This document shows, one piece after another, positions 34,575 to 46,459 of a DNA stretch of 64,000 nt. The notes beneath the pieces were generated by a model. The model made no database searches and had not been told where the DNA came from. It worked only from the letters and a program-made list of their open reading frames with translations. Each line of letters begins with the position of its first letter. The first letter of the stretch is position 1. Source of the stretch: Profftia lariciata (GTDB lineage: Bacteria > Pseudomonadota > Gammaproteobacteria > Enterobacterales > Enterobacteriaceae); assembly GCF_020541265.1 (NCBI RefSeq), contig NZ_CP045925.1:1142214-1206213 (forward strand). Reading direction: 5' to 3'. Made by a program: the position numbers and the translations under genes.

Positions 34575-37500
34575 AATTAGAAATCTCCTTTATTTTTATA
34601 AAAAAATTAAATAAATATATAGTATATATACTATATTTAATGATATATTATTTGTAATGTTATGTAACAAAATATTACTGATTGTTTATATTATTGACAA
34701 TATAATATCTTATATATATCTATTTGTAAAATAAATCAATAATATTCAATATTATTGATTTATTATTTATAATAATTTTTTTAATAAACATTATTGTACA
34801 ACTAGTTAAAGTTATTTAAATATTATTAATTAGATAGTTAATAAAGATAATAAACAAATTGCTGTTTAATTTTGTCATTATATTGAATAAGTAATAAATA
34901 TTATTTTGTGATTACTTTATAATAATTAAATATTTTATTATTTATTAATATAGTATGTTTAGGTAATGTTTATATTCTTAGTTTTGAGTAGACTTTGATA
35001 TTAAAATAATCATAACCAACCATTAAACATTATTATTTTAAATACATAGAAATATGATAGATATCATGTTAACATAAAATCATGCAGTAAAATTCTAAAA
35101 AATAGTTTCATAACGTTTATAAATTATTTATTCAGATACTTAAGATATCTTTTATTACTATAATAACAAATTACTTGAATATTAAAGGTCATTATTTATA
35201 CGTCATTCATTATTAATGATTGATTATGCATTATATAAGATGTTTTTTAAAAATTTAGTTTTATTATATAATACATAAATAAAATCCTAAATAATAACAA
35301 AATTATTACTTTTATATTTTTAAGAAACATATATAATATTTAATTATGCAATAAAATATTTTTTATTATCTTATATAATAAAATTGAATTTGTTGATGTC
35401 TGAATATTTTTTAATAAAATTTTTAATATACTTATTAGTATGTATATATATTATTTTTAGATAAAAATTAAAGATTATGATAAATATTTACATTCACATT
35501 ATTATGTATCATATATATTTTCTTTAATGATATAGAAATTATTTTTCAAGAAATTTTTTAGTTATCATTATCAATGAATAACTATAAATATATTTTAACT
35601 GCTTTTCTCTTAAGAAAGAATCTATTTTTTAAATAAACAATTGAGTATTATTACTTAATATTTATTTTTATTTAATAATTTAATAAGAGTATCATATTAT
35701 ATCATATAAAATTAAAAATCAATAATTTCAAATGATTGCATTATTAACTTCTCTTAAAAACTATTGCGTTCTAATATTTAATTAATTAATATTATTTTGT
35801 AATCTATATTTTATAAACATACTATGTACTAATAAAATATATTTATTTAAAATACATATTAGTATGATAATAGTATATTCTTTGTACGTAGAATGTATTG
35901 TAATTAATGAATAAAAACTCTAAATATAATATTATAAATATTTTTGATATTTTTATATATTTTGTTTAAAAGGAAATGCACCCAAATACTATTTGGTATT
36001 AAAATAATATATTATATCTATGATATAGACCTAAGTAATATATAAAATAATATTTACTCATTAATCTTAAATAAATATCATTTATAGCATAGATAATGAC
36101 ATCAACAGTGCATATAACTATTTAATTACTAAATAAGATAAAATATAGTAATTTTTCTTAAAATATCTTAATATGCTTAGTTATTGCTGTAACTACTAAT
36201 AAGAAAATAAAAGAATTAATGAATGTATATTAAAATAAAATAATATTTATTATATTATATAATTTAATAGATATGAATAACTAAGATATAATCTTATTAT
36301 CTCATTCATTTCTAATAAATAATTAATTATTATAACATGTTATATGAGTTATATTATTAGTATTAATATAATTTATTATGCAAAATGCTATTTAATTGAT
36401 TTTTAATTTTAAGGTACTTAGTGTTTTATATCATAAAAATAATAATAGACAAAAAATATACTATTAATTTTGAATTTTTTGAAAAAGTTTTTTTATATAA
36501 AATTTATTTGAATCTTTAAGAGATTAAGATTTTTCAAAAGAAATTAAAATGTATGATTATATCATACTATGGTTTATCTCGCATTTCGAATAAAATTAAT
36601 TTACTGATATTAAAAGTATTTATAAAAATTAATAGTTTAATATTAAAATAAATTTTAGAAAAAATAGTCTACTAAAATGTAAAAATTTTTCTAATTTTAT
36701 AGAATAATGTATATATTTGTTATTATTTACAATAGCATAACATTTAATAGATTAAGTAATACTAATTATTCGTATGACTATCTAAGAAATAGCTTTATCA
36801 TGACAAAATTATCAGGAAGATATTTTTTATTTTTAGAAACGATAATACAATACAAATAACTTAATAATGAGCGTATATTCTTTTTTATAGTTTCTGTTAT
36901 TAAAATTTTAATATTTTTATTTGTTATTTAAAATAGTAACATATTATTATTTAATACAATGTATATTATTGTCTTAAAATAAATAATAATATGTTATATA
37001 AAATACAATAATAATAAATAATTTTTAAAAATATCTTTATTTAAGGTATAGATCAAAAATTAATACTAATCTTTAGTAAGATAATATCTTATATATAATA
37101 ATTATTTATATTATTTTATAAATTTTAATCAATTAGTATTTGATATTGACTATTAATCATTCTTCGTACAGTATTTTTATTATAAAAAATATTTAACTAA
37201 ATTATAATCTAATTACAATAAAGTAATAATATTATTTAAACATTTAAAGGTAAGGATAGTATAATTTTTGTATAGTTTTTTAAAAAAATAATAATATATA
37301 AGATATTGCCTAATATAATATCATACAATAATTAAAAATATAACGAAATACATAATATGTATTTATAATAATAAATATTGCTTATTTAAAACATTATATT
37401 TTTAGTGTAATATTAATAATAATAATATATATTATTTAGAAATATATTAATTTTAATACATTAAACATTAAAAATAGTTAATTCTATATAATTATTTTAC

Positions 37501-38583
37501 TAAGTATTTGTTATTTATAGAAATTTTGTAAAATAAAAAATATGTATTGTTATTTTGTATAATATGTAATTGATACATATTATCTAGAGAATATTTTATT
37601 ATTAAATAATGATACGAATATACTATATTATTAATTGTATAAAAATAATTTACCATTATTATATTGTTATATTAATTATTTATTAAATATAAAATGATAT
37701 TATAATTAATTATTTATTATGTATATAAATAATAATACATTAGAGCAAATATATAATCATAAATTAATTTATTAATAAATAGTATATATATTACATATTA
37801 TTGATAACTAATTAGTTAGTACTCTCTATTTTTGTTGATTAATAATTAATCATTATATCATAAAATATAAATATTATCTTACACATATTAAGATATATAT
37901 GCAGTAAATAAAATTACTTAACATATTATGTTTAACCTATATTTAATCTATACAACAAATAAATGAATAATTATTAATTATAATATATCATTGGCTTGTA
38001 ATACATAAGTATATAAAATGCTATATTATTTATTTATTTTTTATGTTATTAAGTTATATATAATTATAAGTATAATTAGTATCTTGTACGTTTATTATTA
38101 TGTTATAAAAAATAATTATTTAATGAAATTATAATTATAAAAATGATTAAAGAATCAGTATTATATAATATATATTACAATATAATATTTCATTTTAATT
38201 GATTATAAAATATTTTTTAACTTATATTTTTCTTGGTAAGAATAGAGTTTTTATTTATTTAATATATTAGAGCATATATATCTAATATATCATTTAAAAA
38301 TAATTAATATATTAAGTAATATTTATTAAATATAAAATAATTTTAAATTTTAAACTTAATATAAAAACGTTACATTATTTTTAATATCAATATCATGTTA
38401 AAATTTATTTTGAATAAATTCTTAGTTAAATTATAATACATTACATTCTTTAATGTGTAAATTAATCAAATATTGAGTACTGTTGCTTAATATTAAGATA
38501 AAATCTAAAATATTAATTTTATTTTTTACTAAAAATAATGTATCATATGCGGTGTATTATGTTTTTAATGCTAGAGGTTGTCA
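34575..38583. other. 4-kb AT-rich gene desert
   Basis: The longest empty stretch of the window. No coding frame, RNA or named relic. Two inverted repeats stand out: 34730-34764 (listed separately) and a 10-base-pair one with a nine-base loop at 38262-38290. queA, normally upstream of tgt, could not be read just before tgt. Confidence 0.55.
34730..34764. repeat. 35-base perfect inverted repeat
   Basis: Two perfectly complementary 17-base arms flank a single central C, 156 bases upstream of rpsT on the opposite side from its coding sequence. Each arm has one G/C position. No intact gene ends here, so it looks like an orphan terminator or a binding site. Confidence 0.5.
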
Positions 38584-39687
38584 TTGAAATATGAATTAAA
38601 TAAAATAGACGGATGCGCACGTCGTGGTCGTTTAATTTTTAAACGCGGTGTAGTAGAAACTCCTGCATTTATGCCTGTTGGTACTTATGGTACCGTAAAA
38701 GGAATGACTCCTGAAGAGCTCCAAGACATTGGAGTACAAATTTTACTTAGTAATACCTTTCATTTATGGTTACGACCAGGATATAAAATTATTCAAGAAC
38801 ATGGAGATTTACATGATTTTATGCAGTGGCATGGACCAATATTAACAGATTCTGGTGGTTTTCAAATTTTTAGCTTAAATAAAATACGTAATATTCAAGA
38901 AAAAGGTGTATATTTTCGTAATCCAATAAACGGTTCTCCAATATTCTTAAGCCCTGAAAAATCAATAAAAATACAACATTATCTTGGTTCTGATATAGTA
39001 ATGATTTTTGATGATTGTACTCCATATCCAATAAATTGGAATGATGCAAAACAATCTATGGAGAGATCCTTAAGATGGGCTCAACGTAGCCGTCAAATAT
39101 TTGATCAATTAGGTAATAAAAACTCATTATTTGGTATTATTCAGGGTGGAATCTACGAAGATTTAAGAGATATATCGCTTAAAAATATTATAAATATAGG
39201 GTTTGATGGTTATGCTCTGGGCGGTTTAGCGGTAGGAGAATCAAAAAAAGACATGTACCATATTCTTGATTATATTTGCCCTAAAATGCCAATAGAAAAA
39301 CCACGTTATTTAATGGGTGTTGGAAAACCAGAAGATTTAATAGAAGGTGTTCGTCGAGGTATAGATATGTTTGATTGTGTTATACCAACACGTCATGCGC
39401 GAAACAATCATCTTTTTGTAACAACAGGTGTCATAAAGATACGTAATGCTCAATATAAATATGATACAAGAATGTTAGATGCAGACTGCGATTGTTATAC
39501 CTGTCTTAATTATAGTCGTGCATATTTACATCATCTTGATAAATGTAAAGAAATTCTTGGTATACGTTTAAAAACTATACATAATATTCGATATTATCAA
39601 CATTTAATGATTGGTATACGTACAGCCATTGAAAATGGTCAGGTAAATAATTTTATTGATGATTTTTATAAAAATAGATGCGATTAA
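38584..39687 (+). CDS. tgt: queuine tRNA-ribosyltransferase
   Basis: Exchanges G34 for the queuosine precursor in tRNAs with GUN anticodons. With the TTG at 38584 the protein is 367 residues and begins as the family does (LKYELNKIDGCARRGRLIF against MKFEL...); AGAGG lies six bases upstream. A TTG at 38578 would leave no spacing. The catalytic region ILTDSGGFQIFSL (nucleophile/base Asp), the GGLAVGES loop and the zinc site CDCYTC...H are intact. It precedes yajC by 190 bases in the ancestral order tgt-yajC-secD-secF. queA, its pathway successor and usual neighbour, is not seen upstream. Confidence 0.96.
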   Translation: MKYELNKIDGCARRGRLIFKRGVVETPAFMPVGTYGTVKGMTPEELQDIGVQILLSNTFHLWLRPGYKIIQEHGDLHDFMQWHGPILTDSGGFQIFSLNKIRNIQEKGVYFRNPINGSPIFLSPEKSIKIQHYLGSDIVMIFDDCTPYPINWNDAKQSMERSLRWAQRSRQIFDQLGNKNSLFGIIQGGIYEDLRDISLKNIINIGFDGYALGGLAVGESKKDMYHILDYICPKMPIEKPRYLMGVGKPEDLIEGVRRGIDMFDCVIPTRHARNNHLFVTTGVIKIRNAQYKYDTRMLDADCDCYTCLNYSRAYLHHLDKCKEILGIRLKTIHNIRYYQHLMIGIRTAIENGQVNNFIDDFYKNRCD

Positions 39688-39877
39688 ATGTTATCAATTA
39701 GTATGAAATAAAAATAGTTTTATTTGAGTAAAAAATATTCTTAATTATTTAATTACTTAATAGTAAAAATTATTTAATAAAAATTAAAAACTTATAATTA
39801 TTTACAATATATGAATTATTCATTTATAATTTATATATAGTTATTATATTTAATATATTATTTATATGGAGTTATTG

Positions 39878-40210
39878 ATGAGTTTATTTATTCCTAGCTC
39901 TATAGCATCTACTGAGGTGCAAAATCAAGATAGTCCATATTCCTTAGTAATTATGCTATTTTTATTTGGTCTCATTTTATATTTTATGATACTATTACCA
40001 CAACAAAAACGAACTAAAGAACATAAAAGATTAATAAATGCAATTAGCAAGGGTGATGAAGTGATGACTAATTGTGGTTTTCTTGGTCAAGTGACGAAAG
40101 TCTCTGAAACTAATTATATTACTATAGCATTAAATGAAACCACTGAAGTCATTATAAAAAAAGATTTTATAACTGCTATTTTACCAAAAGGTACTATAAA
40201 AGCTTTATAA
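39878..40210 (+). CDS. yajC: Sec translocon accessory protein YajC
   Basis: Small inner-membrane protein that associates with SecDF and SecYEG. Starting at the ATG at 39878 gives 110 residues (MSLFIPSSIASTE), equal to E. coli; GGAG sits six bases upstream, and an earlier in-frame ATG at 39866 overlaps that site and lacks homology. One membrane span (about residues 20-41) is followed by PQQKRTKEHKRL and a basic soluble tail ending ILPKGTIKAL. It is followed by 777 empty bases before secD, whereas in E. coli the gap is a few tens of bases, so co-transcription may have been lost. Confidence 0.95.
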   Translation: MSLFIPSSIASTEVQNQDSPYSLVIMLFLFGLILYFMILLPQQKRTKEHKRLINAISKGDEVMTNCGFLGQVTKVSETNYITIALNETTEVIIKKDFITAILPKGTIKAL

Positions 40211-40987
40211 TGATTAATGTAGCTAATGTTTATATTAAATATTATTATTACATGATACTTATTTAAAATAAGTAATATTTATATTATAAAAAATTTATTA
40301 GTCACACTAATATAAATGTTTAGTATAATTAAATTGTATATAGATTAAAAAAGAATAGTTAAAAATAAAAATTATTAAAAATATACTATTAATTATAATA
40401 CTTATTATAATAAATATATGAAGAATTATTGTAATAACTAACAAGTAATAATTAATTTTATCTTTTTAAGATTATATTATTATAAATAATACCTATAAAA
40501 AATTATTTTAGTAATTCAACAATAATGAATAAGTAATTTTATTTATATATTTTTAATAAATACAAATATATATTTAAATATATTATCAATTTTTTAAAAG
40601 ATAATTAATCAATTATCAATAATATAACATTTATTATTAATGTTAATTTTTATAGACTATTATATTTTGATATTAATTTTATAATAAGTAGCTATTAATA
40701 TTATTATAATATTTAATTATTCATTTAATATATATAAATATTGTTATACTATATTTTATATCAATAATATTATATATTTATATACTTAATTAAATAATAA
40801 GTATTCATAATATTTAAACAAATATTATAGTTGTACTAATCCATATTATATATATTAATATTTTATATGAAATAATTATAATATTCATTATATATAATTA
40901 CGTACGATCACTATTTTTGACAATTTTGTATTTAACTACTCAATTTATGAAACTTTCTAAGTATAGAAAGATCATAAGGAAATATCC
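40211..40987. other. expanded yajC-secD spacer
   Basis: No gene or relic can be read. A small hairpin lies at its upstream end. The last 60 bases before secD (from about 40,900) are less AT-rich and probably carry the secD promoter and leader. Confidence 0.55.
40256..40274 (+). terminator. small hairpin after yajC
   Basis: TACTTATT, loop TAA, AATAAGTA, 46 bases after the yajC stop. Weak, A/T-rich; a possible terminator separating tgt-yajC from secD-secF. Confidence 0.3.
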
Positions 40988-42850
40988 ATGTTAAATTGCT
41001 ATCCTTTATGGAAGTATATCTTGTTGATATTAGTATTTTTTTTAGGTCTACTTTATGCACTGCCTAATCTTTATGGCGAAAATCCAGCTCTTCAGATTGC
41101 TAGTATAAATAATAGTGTAATTACTGATAAAACAATATTAATTAAAATCCGTGATGAACTGAAAAAAAATAATATTGTAAGTAAATCTATTAAATTAGAA
41201 AATAATACTATAACAGCACTTTTTAAAAATACTGATATTCAGCTACAAGCACGTGAAACGCTAATAAATATATTTAGAAATAACTATATTATAGCGCTAA
41301 ATCTTAAACCTGCTACACCTAAATGGTTGAGAAAAATTGGTGCTGAGCCAATGAAATTAGGTCTAGATTTGCGTGGTGGAGTATATTTTTTAATGCAAAT
41401 TGATATGAATAACGTTTTAGAAAAATTAAGACAACAAGTTATCGATTCATTACGTTATAATCTTTATAAAAATAATATTACTAATTTTACAATTAATAAA
41501 ATAAAAAAAACTACAGATAAAATAGAAATAATCTTTTCTGATACTAATACTCGCAATCAAAGTAAGAAATATCTTTCTTCATTCTACAGTAATGTAATAT
41601 TTAGTAATATTAATGATCATTCTTTAAAAATAATTATTACTAATAATAGCCAACAAAAAGAATATGAATATGCAGTACAACATAATATAAATATTTTACG
41701 TCATCGTGTTAACCAACTAGGTATTGCTGAACCATTAGTACATCGATATGGTACTGACAGTATTGTAGTAGAATTACCTGGTATTCAAGATACTGTACTT
41801 GCAAAAGAAATATTAGGTACAACCGCAACTTTAGAGTTTCATTTAGTTAATACGCATATTAATAACACCGTTAATATTAATGATAATAATCATCTATCAG
41901 AAGATTCCGAAATTAAATATACACGAAATAACATTCCTATTATATTATACAAAAATATAATACTTACCGGTACTCATATTATTTCTTCTAATGTAAATAG
42001 AGATGAATTTAATCGCCCTCAAATTCAAATAGCTCTTGATAATTTTGGTGGTAATATTATGACTAACTTTACGAATCATAACCTTGGCAATGTAATGGCT
42101 ACGTTATTTGTAGAATATCAAAATACGGGTATCAAAGATGTTAACGGTAAATATATACTTACCAAGAGAGAAGAAGTAATTAACTTGGCTACTATTAAAT
42201 CTCCTTTGGGCAATACCTTCTGTATTACCGGCATGAAAGATTTTAATGAAGCTCATCATCTTTCGTTATTATTGCGCGCAGGTACATTAAGTGCACCAAT
42301 GCAAATTATTGAAGAGCGTATTATTGGTCCAATTTTAGGCATGCATAATATTATTCAAGGTCTTAAATCATGTCTATGGGCAGTAATATCTTCTATTATA
42401 TTTATGATAATCTGGTATCGTAAATTTGGTTTTATTGCGATAACAGCATTAATAATTAACTTAATACTAATTGTGAGTATTATGTCTTTATTACCAGGAG
42501 TAACACTAACAATGCCTGGAATAGCAGGAATTGTATTAACTCTTTCTATTGCAGTTGATGCTAATGTGCTTATCAATGAACGCATTAAAGAAGAAATAAA
42601 GAATGGCTATTCTATACAGCGATCCCTACATAAAGGTTATCAATATGCCTTTTATAGTATAGCTGATGCAAACTGTACAACACTTATTACTGCAATTATT
42701 TTATATATCATTGGTACTGGTTCAATACAAGGATTTGCTATTACTACTGTTATTGGTATTGCAACATCAATGTTTACTTCAATATTTTGTACGCGAGCCA
42801 TTGTTAATCTAATTTATGGTGGTAAACAAATTAAAAAAATATCTATCTAG
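40988..42850 (+). CDS. secD: protein translocase subunit SecD
   Basis: Inner-membrane protein of the RND superfamily that uses the proton gradient with SecF to pull exported proteins across. The 620 residues are about the E. coli length. The start MLNCYPLWKYILL with one membrane span is followed by the conserved LGLDLRGGVYFLMQID, a large periplasmic region (about residues 60-450) that is more divergent and Asn/Ile-rich, and the C-terminal membrane block with GIVLTLSIAVDANVLINERI. AAGGA precedes the ATG. Its stop codon overlaps the secF ribosome site, so the two are translationally close. No missing motif is seen. Confidence 0.97.
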   Translation: MLNCYPLWKYILLILVFFLGLLYALPNLYGENPALQIASINNSVITDKTILIKIRDELKKNNIVSKSIKLENNTITALFKNTDIQLQARETLINIFRNNYIIALNLKPATPKWLRKIGAEPMKLGLDLRGGVYFLMQIDMNNVLEKLRQQVIDSLRYNLYKNNITNFTINKIKKTTDKIEIIFSDTNTRNQSKKYLSSFYSNVIFSNINDHSLKIIITNNSQQKEYEYAVQHNINILRHRVNQLGIAEPLVHRYGTDSIVVELPGIQDTVLAKEILGTTATLEFHLVNTHINNTVNINDNNHLSEDSEIKYTRNNIPIILYKNIILTGTHIISSNVNRDEFNRPQIQIALDNFGGNIMTNFTNHNLGNVMATLFVEYQNTGIKDVNGKYILTKREEVINLATIKSPLGNTFCITGMKDFNEAHHLSLLLRAGTLSAPMQIIEERIIGPILGMHNIIQGLKSCLWAVISSIIFMIIWYRKFGFIAITALIINLILIVSIMSLLPGVTLTMPGIAGIVLTLSIAVDANVLINERIKEEIKNGYSIQRSLHKGYQYAFYSIADANCTTLITAIILYIIGTGSIQGFAITTVIGIATSMFTSIFCTRAIVNLIYGGKQIKKISI

Positions 42851-42866
42851 GAGGTTGACGAAATTC

Positions 42867-43808
42867 ATGGTACAAGAATATATTATTGAAGAACTTAACC
42901 ATGGCCGTAAAGTTATTGATTTTATGAATTTTAAATACTTTGCTTTTGTAAGCTCAGTTATTTTGCTATGTACTTGTCTCAGTATCATATTTATTAAAAA
43001 ATTTGATTGGGGTATAGATTTTACTGGTGGAACAGTAATAGAAATGACCTTAGAAAAAGAACCTAATTTAAATATATTACGTCATGCAATAAAACAATCT
43101 GGTTACAATAATATTGTCTTACAAAAATTTGGTAATAATCATGATATTATTATTCGTATAGCATCAATACAGACATTAAATAATAAAATTATTTTTATTG
43201 TAAAACAGGCGGTACAGGGATCTGTTTTGATTAAACGTATAGAATATATTGGTCCTAGTATTGGTAAGGAAATGATCCAAACGGGTAGTATAGCAATTTT
43301 AGTAGCTCTATTTTGTATTCTTTTTTACCTTGGATATCGTTTTGAATGGCGCTTGGCTATAGGATCAATTATTGCTCTAATACATGATGTTATAATTACC
43401 CTTGGTGTATTATCGTTATTTAATATAGAGATAGATCGAACTATTATAGCATCTCTCATGTCTGTTATTGGATATTCCTTAAATGATAGTATTGTTATTT
43501 CTGATCGTATTCGTGAAAATTTTCAAAATATTATTTATGGTAAGCCTTACGATATAATAAATGTTTCACTAACACAAACTTTACAGCGTACTATTATAAC
43601 TTCTGCTATAACCATAGCTGCAATTTTTATATTGTATATTTTTGGTGGCGCAATGTTACATAGTTTCTCTTTAACAATGTTAATCGGTGTTACTATAGGA
43701 ACTATTTCTTCTATATATGTTGCATCATCATTAGCACTACAATTAGGTATAAAACGTGAACATATTGTTCTGTCTAAAGTTGAAAAAGAAGGAGCAAATT
43801 TATTCTAA
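42867..43808 (+). CDS. secF: protein translocase subunit SecF
   Basis: Partner of SecD in the SecDF export motor. The ATG at 42867 gives 313 residues, MVQEYIIEELNHGRKV, matching the family; AGGAGG at 42849-42854 overlaps the secD stop. An in-frame ATG at 42816 lies inside secD and adds unrelated residues. Conserved parts: FDWGIDFTGGTVIEMTLE, IALIHDVIITLGVLSLF, the proton-path region SVIGYSLNDSIVISDRIREN, and the end KREHIVLSKVEKEGA. Last gene of the tgt-yajC-secD-secF group. No strong terminator is seen, only an imperfect repeat just after the stop. Confidence 0.97.
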   Translation: MVQEYIIEELNHGRKVIDFMNFKYFAFVSSVILLCTCLSIIFIKKFDWGIDFTGGTVIEMTLEKEPNLNILRHAIKQSGYNNIVLQKFGNNHDIIIRIASIQTLNNKIIFIVKQAVQGSVLIKRIEYIGPSIGKEMIQTGSIAILVALFCILFYLGYRFEWRLAIGSIIALIHDVIITLGVLSLFNIEIDRTIIASLMSVIGYSLNDSIVISDRIRENFQNIIYGKPYDIINVSLTQTLQRTIITSAITIAAIFILYIFGGAMLHSFSLTMLIGVTIGTISSIYVASSLALQLGIKREHIVLSKVEKEGANLF

Positions 43809-44881
43809 ATACTCTACTATAAATTTATTGTAGGTAAACAATATATGACATAACTTATATAAGTTTCGAGATTACAAAAAATAATACTATAATGTATAGT
43901 AAATGTTTTTATGAAAATTATATATAAATATATATTTTATACATATTATATATTATTTAATTACATTGCTTATCTTATCAGTATAAGATACCTTCTGAAT
44001 AGAATAACTCAAATATATTATTTTTTATTAATTTTTTGATGAAGATTTCACAATATTTATAAATATCAAAAAAACATATTTTATGTTTTTAAAAAAATTA
44101 TATATCTTATATTTAAATATTTTTATACTTTAAAAGTATAATTACTTTTATTATAATTATTAGTTATTATGATAGTAATTATATTTTTAATAAATCTTGT
44201 TTATATTGATAAATATTCCACATGCTAACAGTTACTCAAAATATTACTACTTTGTTTTTATGAATTATTTTTTATTGTTATGTGATAATTAATATTTTTA
44301 TACATATTAAAATTTAATTTTTATAAAAAAATATTATTTATTATTAAATAATTAATAATATAATATGTGATATAGTATATATTAGTTTCTATTAGTGTGA
44401 TTTATATAATACTAATTTTTAGGAACTAATATAATTTGATGAATAATATAAATTTATTATTATAAATAATACATTTAAATTTTATTGTTTACTATTATTA
44501 GGTATTTATTATCTTATACAAGATTATAATTTTACATACTAAATAATATTTACACAAAATATTAACTTTTTAAAAATTTATATATTAAATACATTAAATA
44601 TTGATAAAGTATACAAATGTAATTATTATAAATAAAAATTTTTTATAAATTTATATTATTTATGTTATATTAATAATATCTATTTTGTATATTATATAAA
44701 TAGTTATACCATATAGATTGATAATAATTCATTGTAGATAATAGTATCATACAAAATATATACTTGTTTGTTAGCAAAAACTTAAATAATATAGAGGTAA
44801 ACAACTATTTAATTAATACGTTAAAAATAATAGTATATAACCTCATTTTAAGATCTAAAATAATACATCCAATAGCAATCA
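43809..44881. other. AT-rich gap between secF and ubiB
   Basis: Convergent gene ends. tatA-tatB-tatC follow ubiB in E. coli; they cannot be read here. Just past the ubiB stop the shifted frame MIAIGCIILDLK may be the lost end of ubiB. Confidence 0.5.
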
Positions 44882-46459
44882 TTAAAAAAGATTAAAAAAT
44901 ATTTTAGTTACCACTAAAATTATAACACTTAATAGTAATATATACCCAATACTTAATAAATAATGCAAATTACCATAACTATAATGTTGTTGATCTAACC
45001 TAGTTAAAATAAGATTAACATTGTGTTGTAATTTTTTATGATGTTGTAGATTATAATATAATAATTCTGGAAGTTCGGGCATTTTATCTACCCAAAATGG
45101 TGCTTTTTCTTTAAAAGAACTCATGAGAGCTGTAAGACCCGTTTGATCGCGTAGCCATATTTCAAGAAAAGGCTTAGCTGTAGCCCATAAATCTAGTTGT
45201 GGGTATAGTTGGCGTCCTAAACCTTCTATATAGAGTAAAGTTTTTTGTAACATTACTAATTGCGGTTGAACTGCCATATTAAAACGACGTGCTATATTAA
45301 ATAATTTAAGTAATACATGACCAAAATAAATTTCAGCAAGCGGTTTTGCGAAAATAGGATCACAAATTCTAAAAATTTCAAATTCAAAATCTTCAATATT
45401 AGTATCATCAGGAACCCATCCTGATGCAACATGTAGTTCTGCTACTTTGCGATAATCACGTTGAAAAAATGCCATAAAATTTTCTGCTAAATAACGTTTA
45501 TCATTTTTATTTAAACTTCCTACAATTCCGCAATCTATACTAATATACTGTGGATTTTCAGGATGTTTAAAACTAACAAAAATATTTCCTGGATGCATGT
45601 CAGCATGAAAAAAACTATCACGAAATACTTGTGTAAAAAAAACTTGTACTCCTCGTTCAGCTAATAATTTCATATTAGTATTCTGTGCTTGTAAATCTAG
45701 TATATTAGAAATTGGAATACCATATATTCTCTCTATTACTAATACTTTTTCAGAGCAATAATTAGAATAAATTTTTGGTACATACAATATTGGACTATTA
45801 ATAAAATTATTCCGTAATCGAATTGTATTAGCTGCTTCTCTTAATAAGTTTAATTCATCTAAAAGTTTTTTTTCATATTCATGTACTACTTCGCGTGGAC
45901 GTAAACGAAAGCCATCTACCATAAACCTTATTATATAATTTGCAAGATAATACATTAAACGAACATCTTCCTTGATAACAGGTAAAATGTCTGGTCTAAT
46001 AACTTTGATTACTATTTCCTTACCATTTTCTTTGAGTTTTGCTGTATGTACTTGTGCAATAGAAGCCGATGCTAATGCATTTTGATCAAAATCATCAAAC
46101 CATTTTTCTAGTGGACCACCCATAAAATGTTCAATTTGCTGCCGTGCTAATATACCATCAAACGGAGTTACTTGATCTTGTAATAAAGCTAATTGATCAG
46201 CAATCGTAGAGGGAAGGAGATCACGTCGAGTAGACATCATTTGACCAAATTTAATCCATACAGGTCCTAGTTCCTGTAATGCTAAACGTAAACGTTCTCC
46301 AATATTTTTATTTTGATGTTTCTTGCGTATCCAAAATAGTATATAATGTCCTATACGTAAAGTTATATTAAGACGCCGTTGTGAAAACAAATTATCTAAA
46401 CCATAAGAAAGAAAAATATGGATAATCCAATAAAAACGGCGAAGATCTGATAACCTCAT
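44882..46459 (-). CDS. ubiB: ubiquinone biosynthesis kinase-like protein
   Basis: Atypical kinase/ATPase of the ABC1/ADCK family needed for ubiquinone assembly. The 525 residues are about 20 fewer than in E. coli. The family motif GPVWIKFGQMMSTRRD (KxGQ), the alanine-rich nucleotide loop ASASIAQVHTA, the lysine in VIKVIRPDI and HADMHPGNIF with the later IDCGIVG are intact. The C-terminus has one clear membrane helix (LLSIGYILLLSVIILVV); the second helix of the family is missing because the frame ends early. It overlaps ubiJ by four bases (ATGA), so the genes are co-translated in the order rmuC-ubiE-ubiJ-ubiB. Confidence 0.96.
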   Translation of the reverse strand: MRLSDLRRFYWIIHIFLSYGLDNLFSQRRLNITLRIGHYILFWIRKKHQNKNIGERLRLALQELGPVWIKFGQMMSTRRDLLPSTIADQLALLQDQVTPFDGILARQQIEHFMGGPLEKWFDDFDQNALASASIAQVHTAKLKENGKEIVIKVIRPDILPVIKEDVRLMYYLANYIIRFMVDGFRLRPREVVHEYEKKLLDELNLLREAANTIRLRNNFINSPILYVPKIYSNYCSEKVLVIERIYGIPISNILDLQAQNTNMKLLAERGVQVFFTQVFRDSFFHADMHPGNIFVSFKHPENPQYISIDCGIVGSLNKNDKRYLAENFMAFFQRDYRKVAELHVASGWVPDDTNIEDFEFEIFRICDPIFAKPLAEIYFGHVLLKLFNIARRFNMAVQPQLVMLQKTLLYIEGLGRQLYPQLDLWATAKPFLEIWLRDQTGLTALMSSFKEKAPFWVDKMPELPELLYYNLQHHKKLQHNVNLILTRLDQQHYSYGNLHYLLSIGYILLLSVIILVVTKIFFNLF

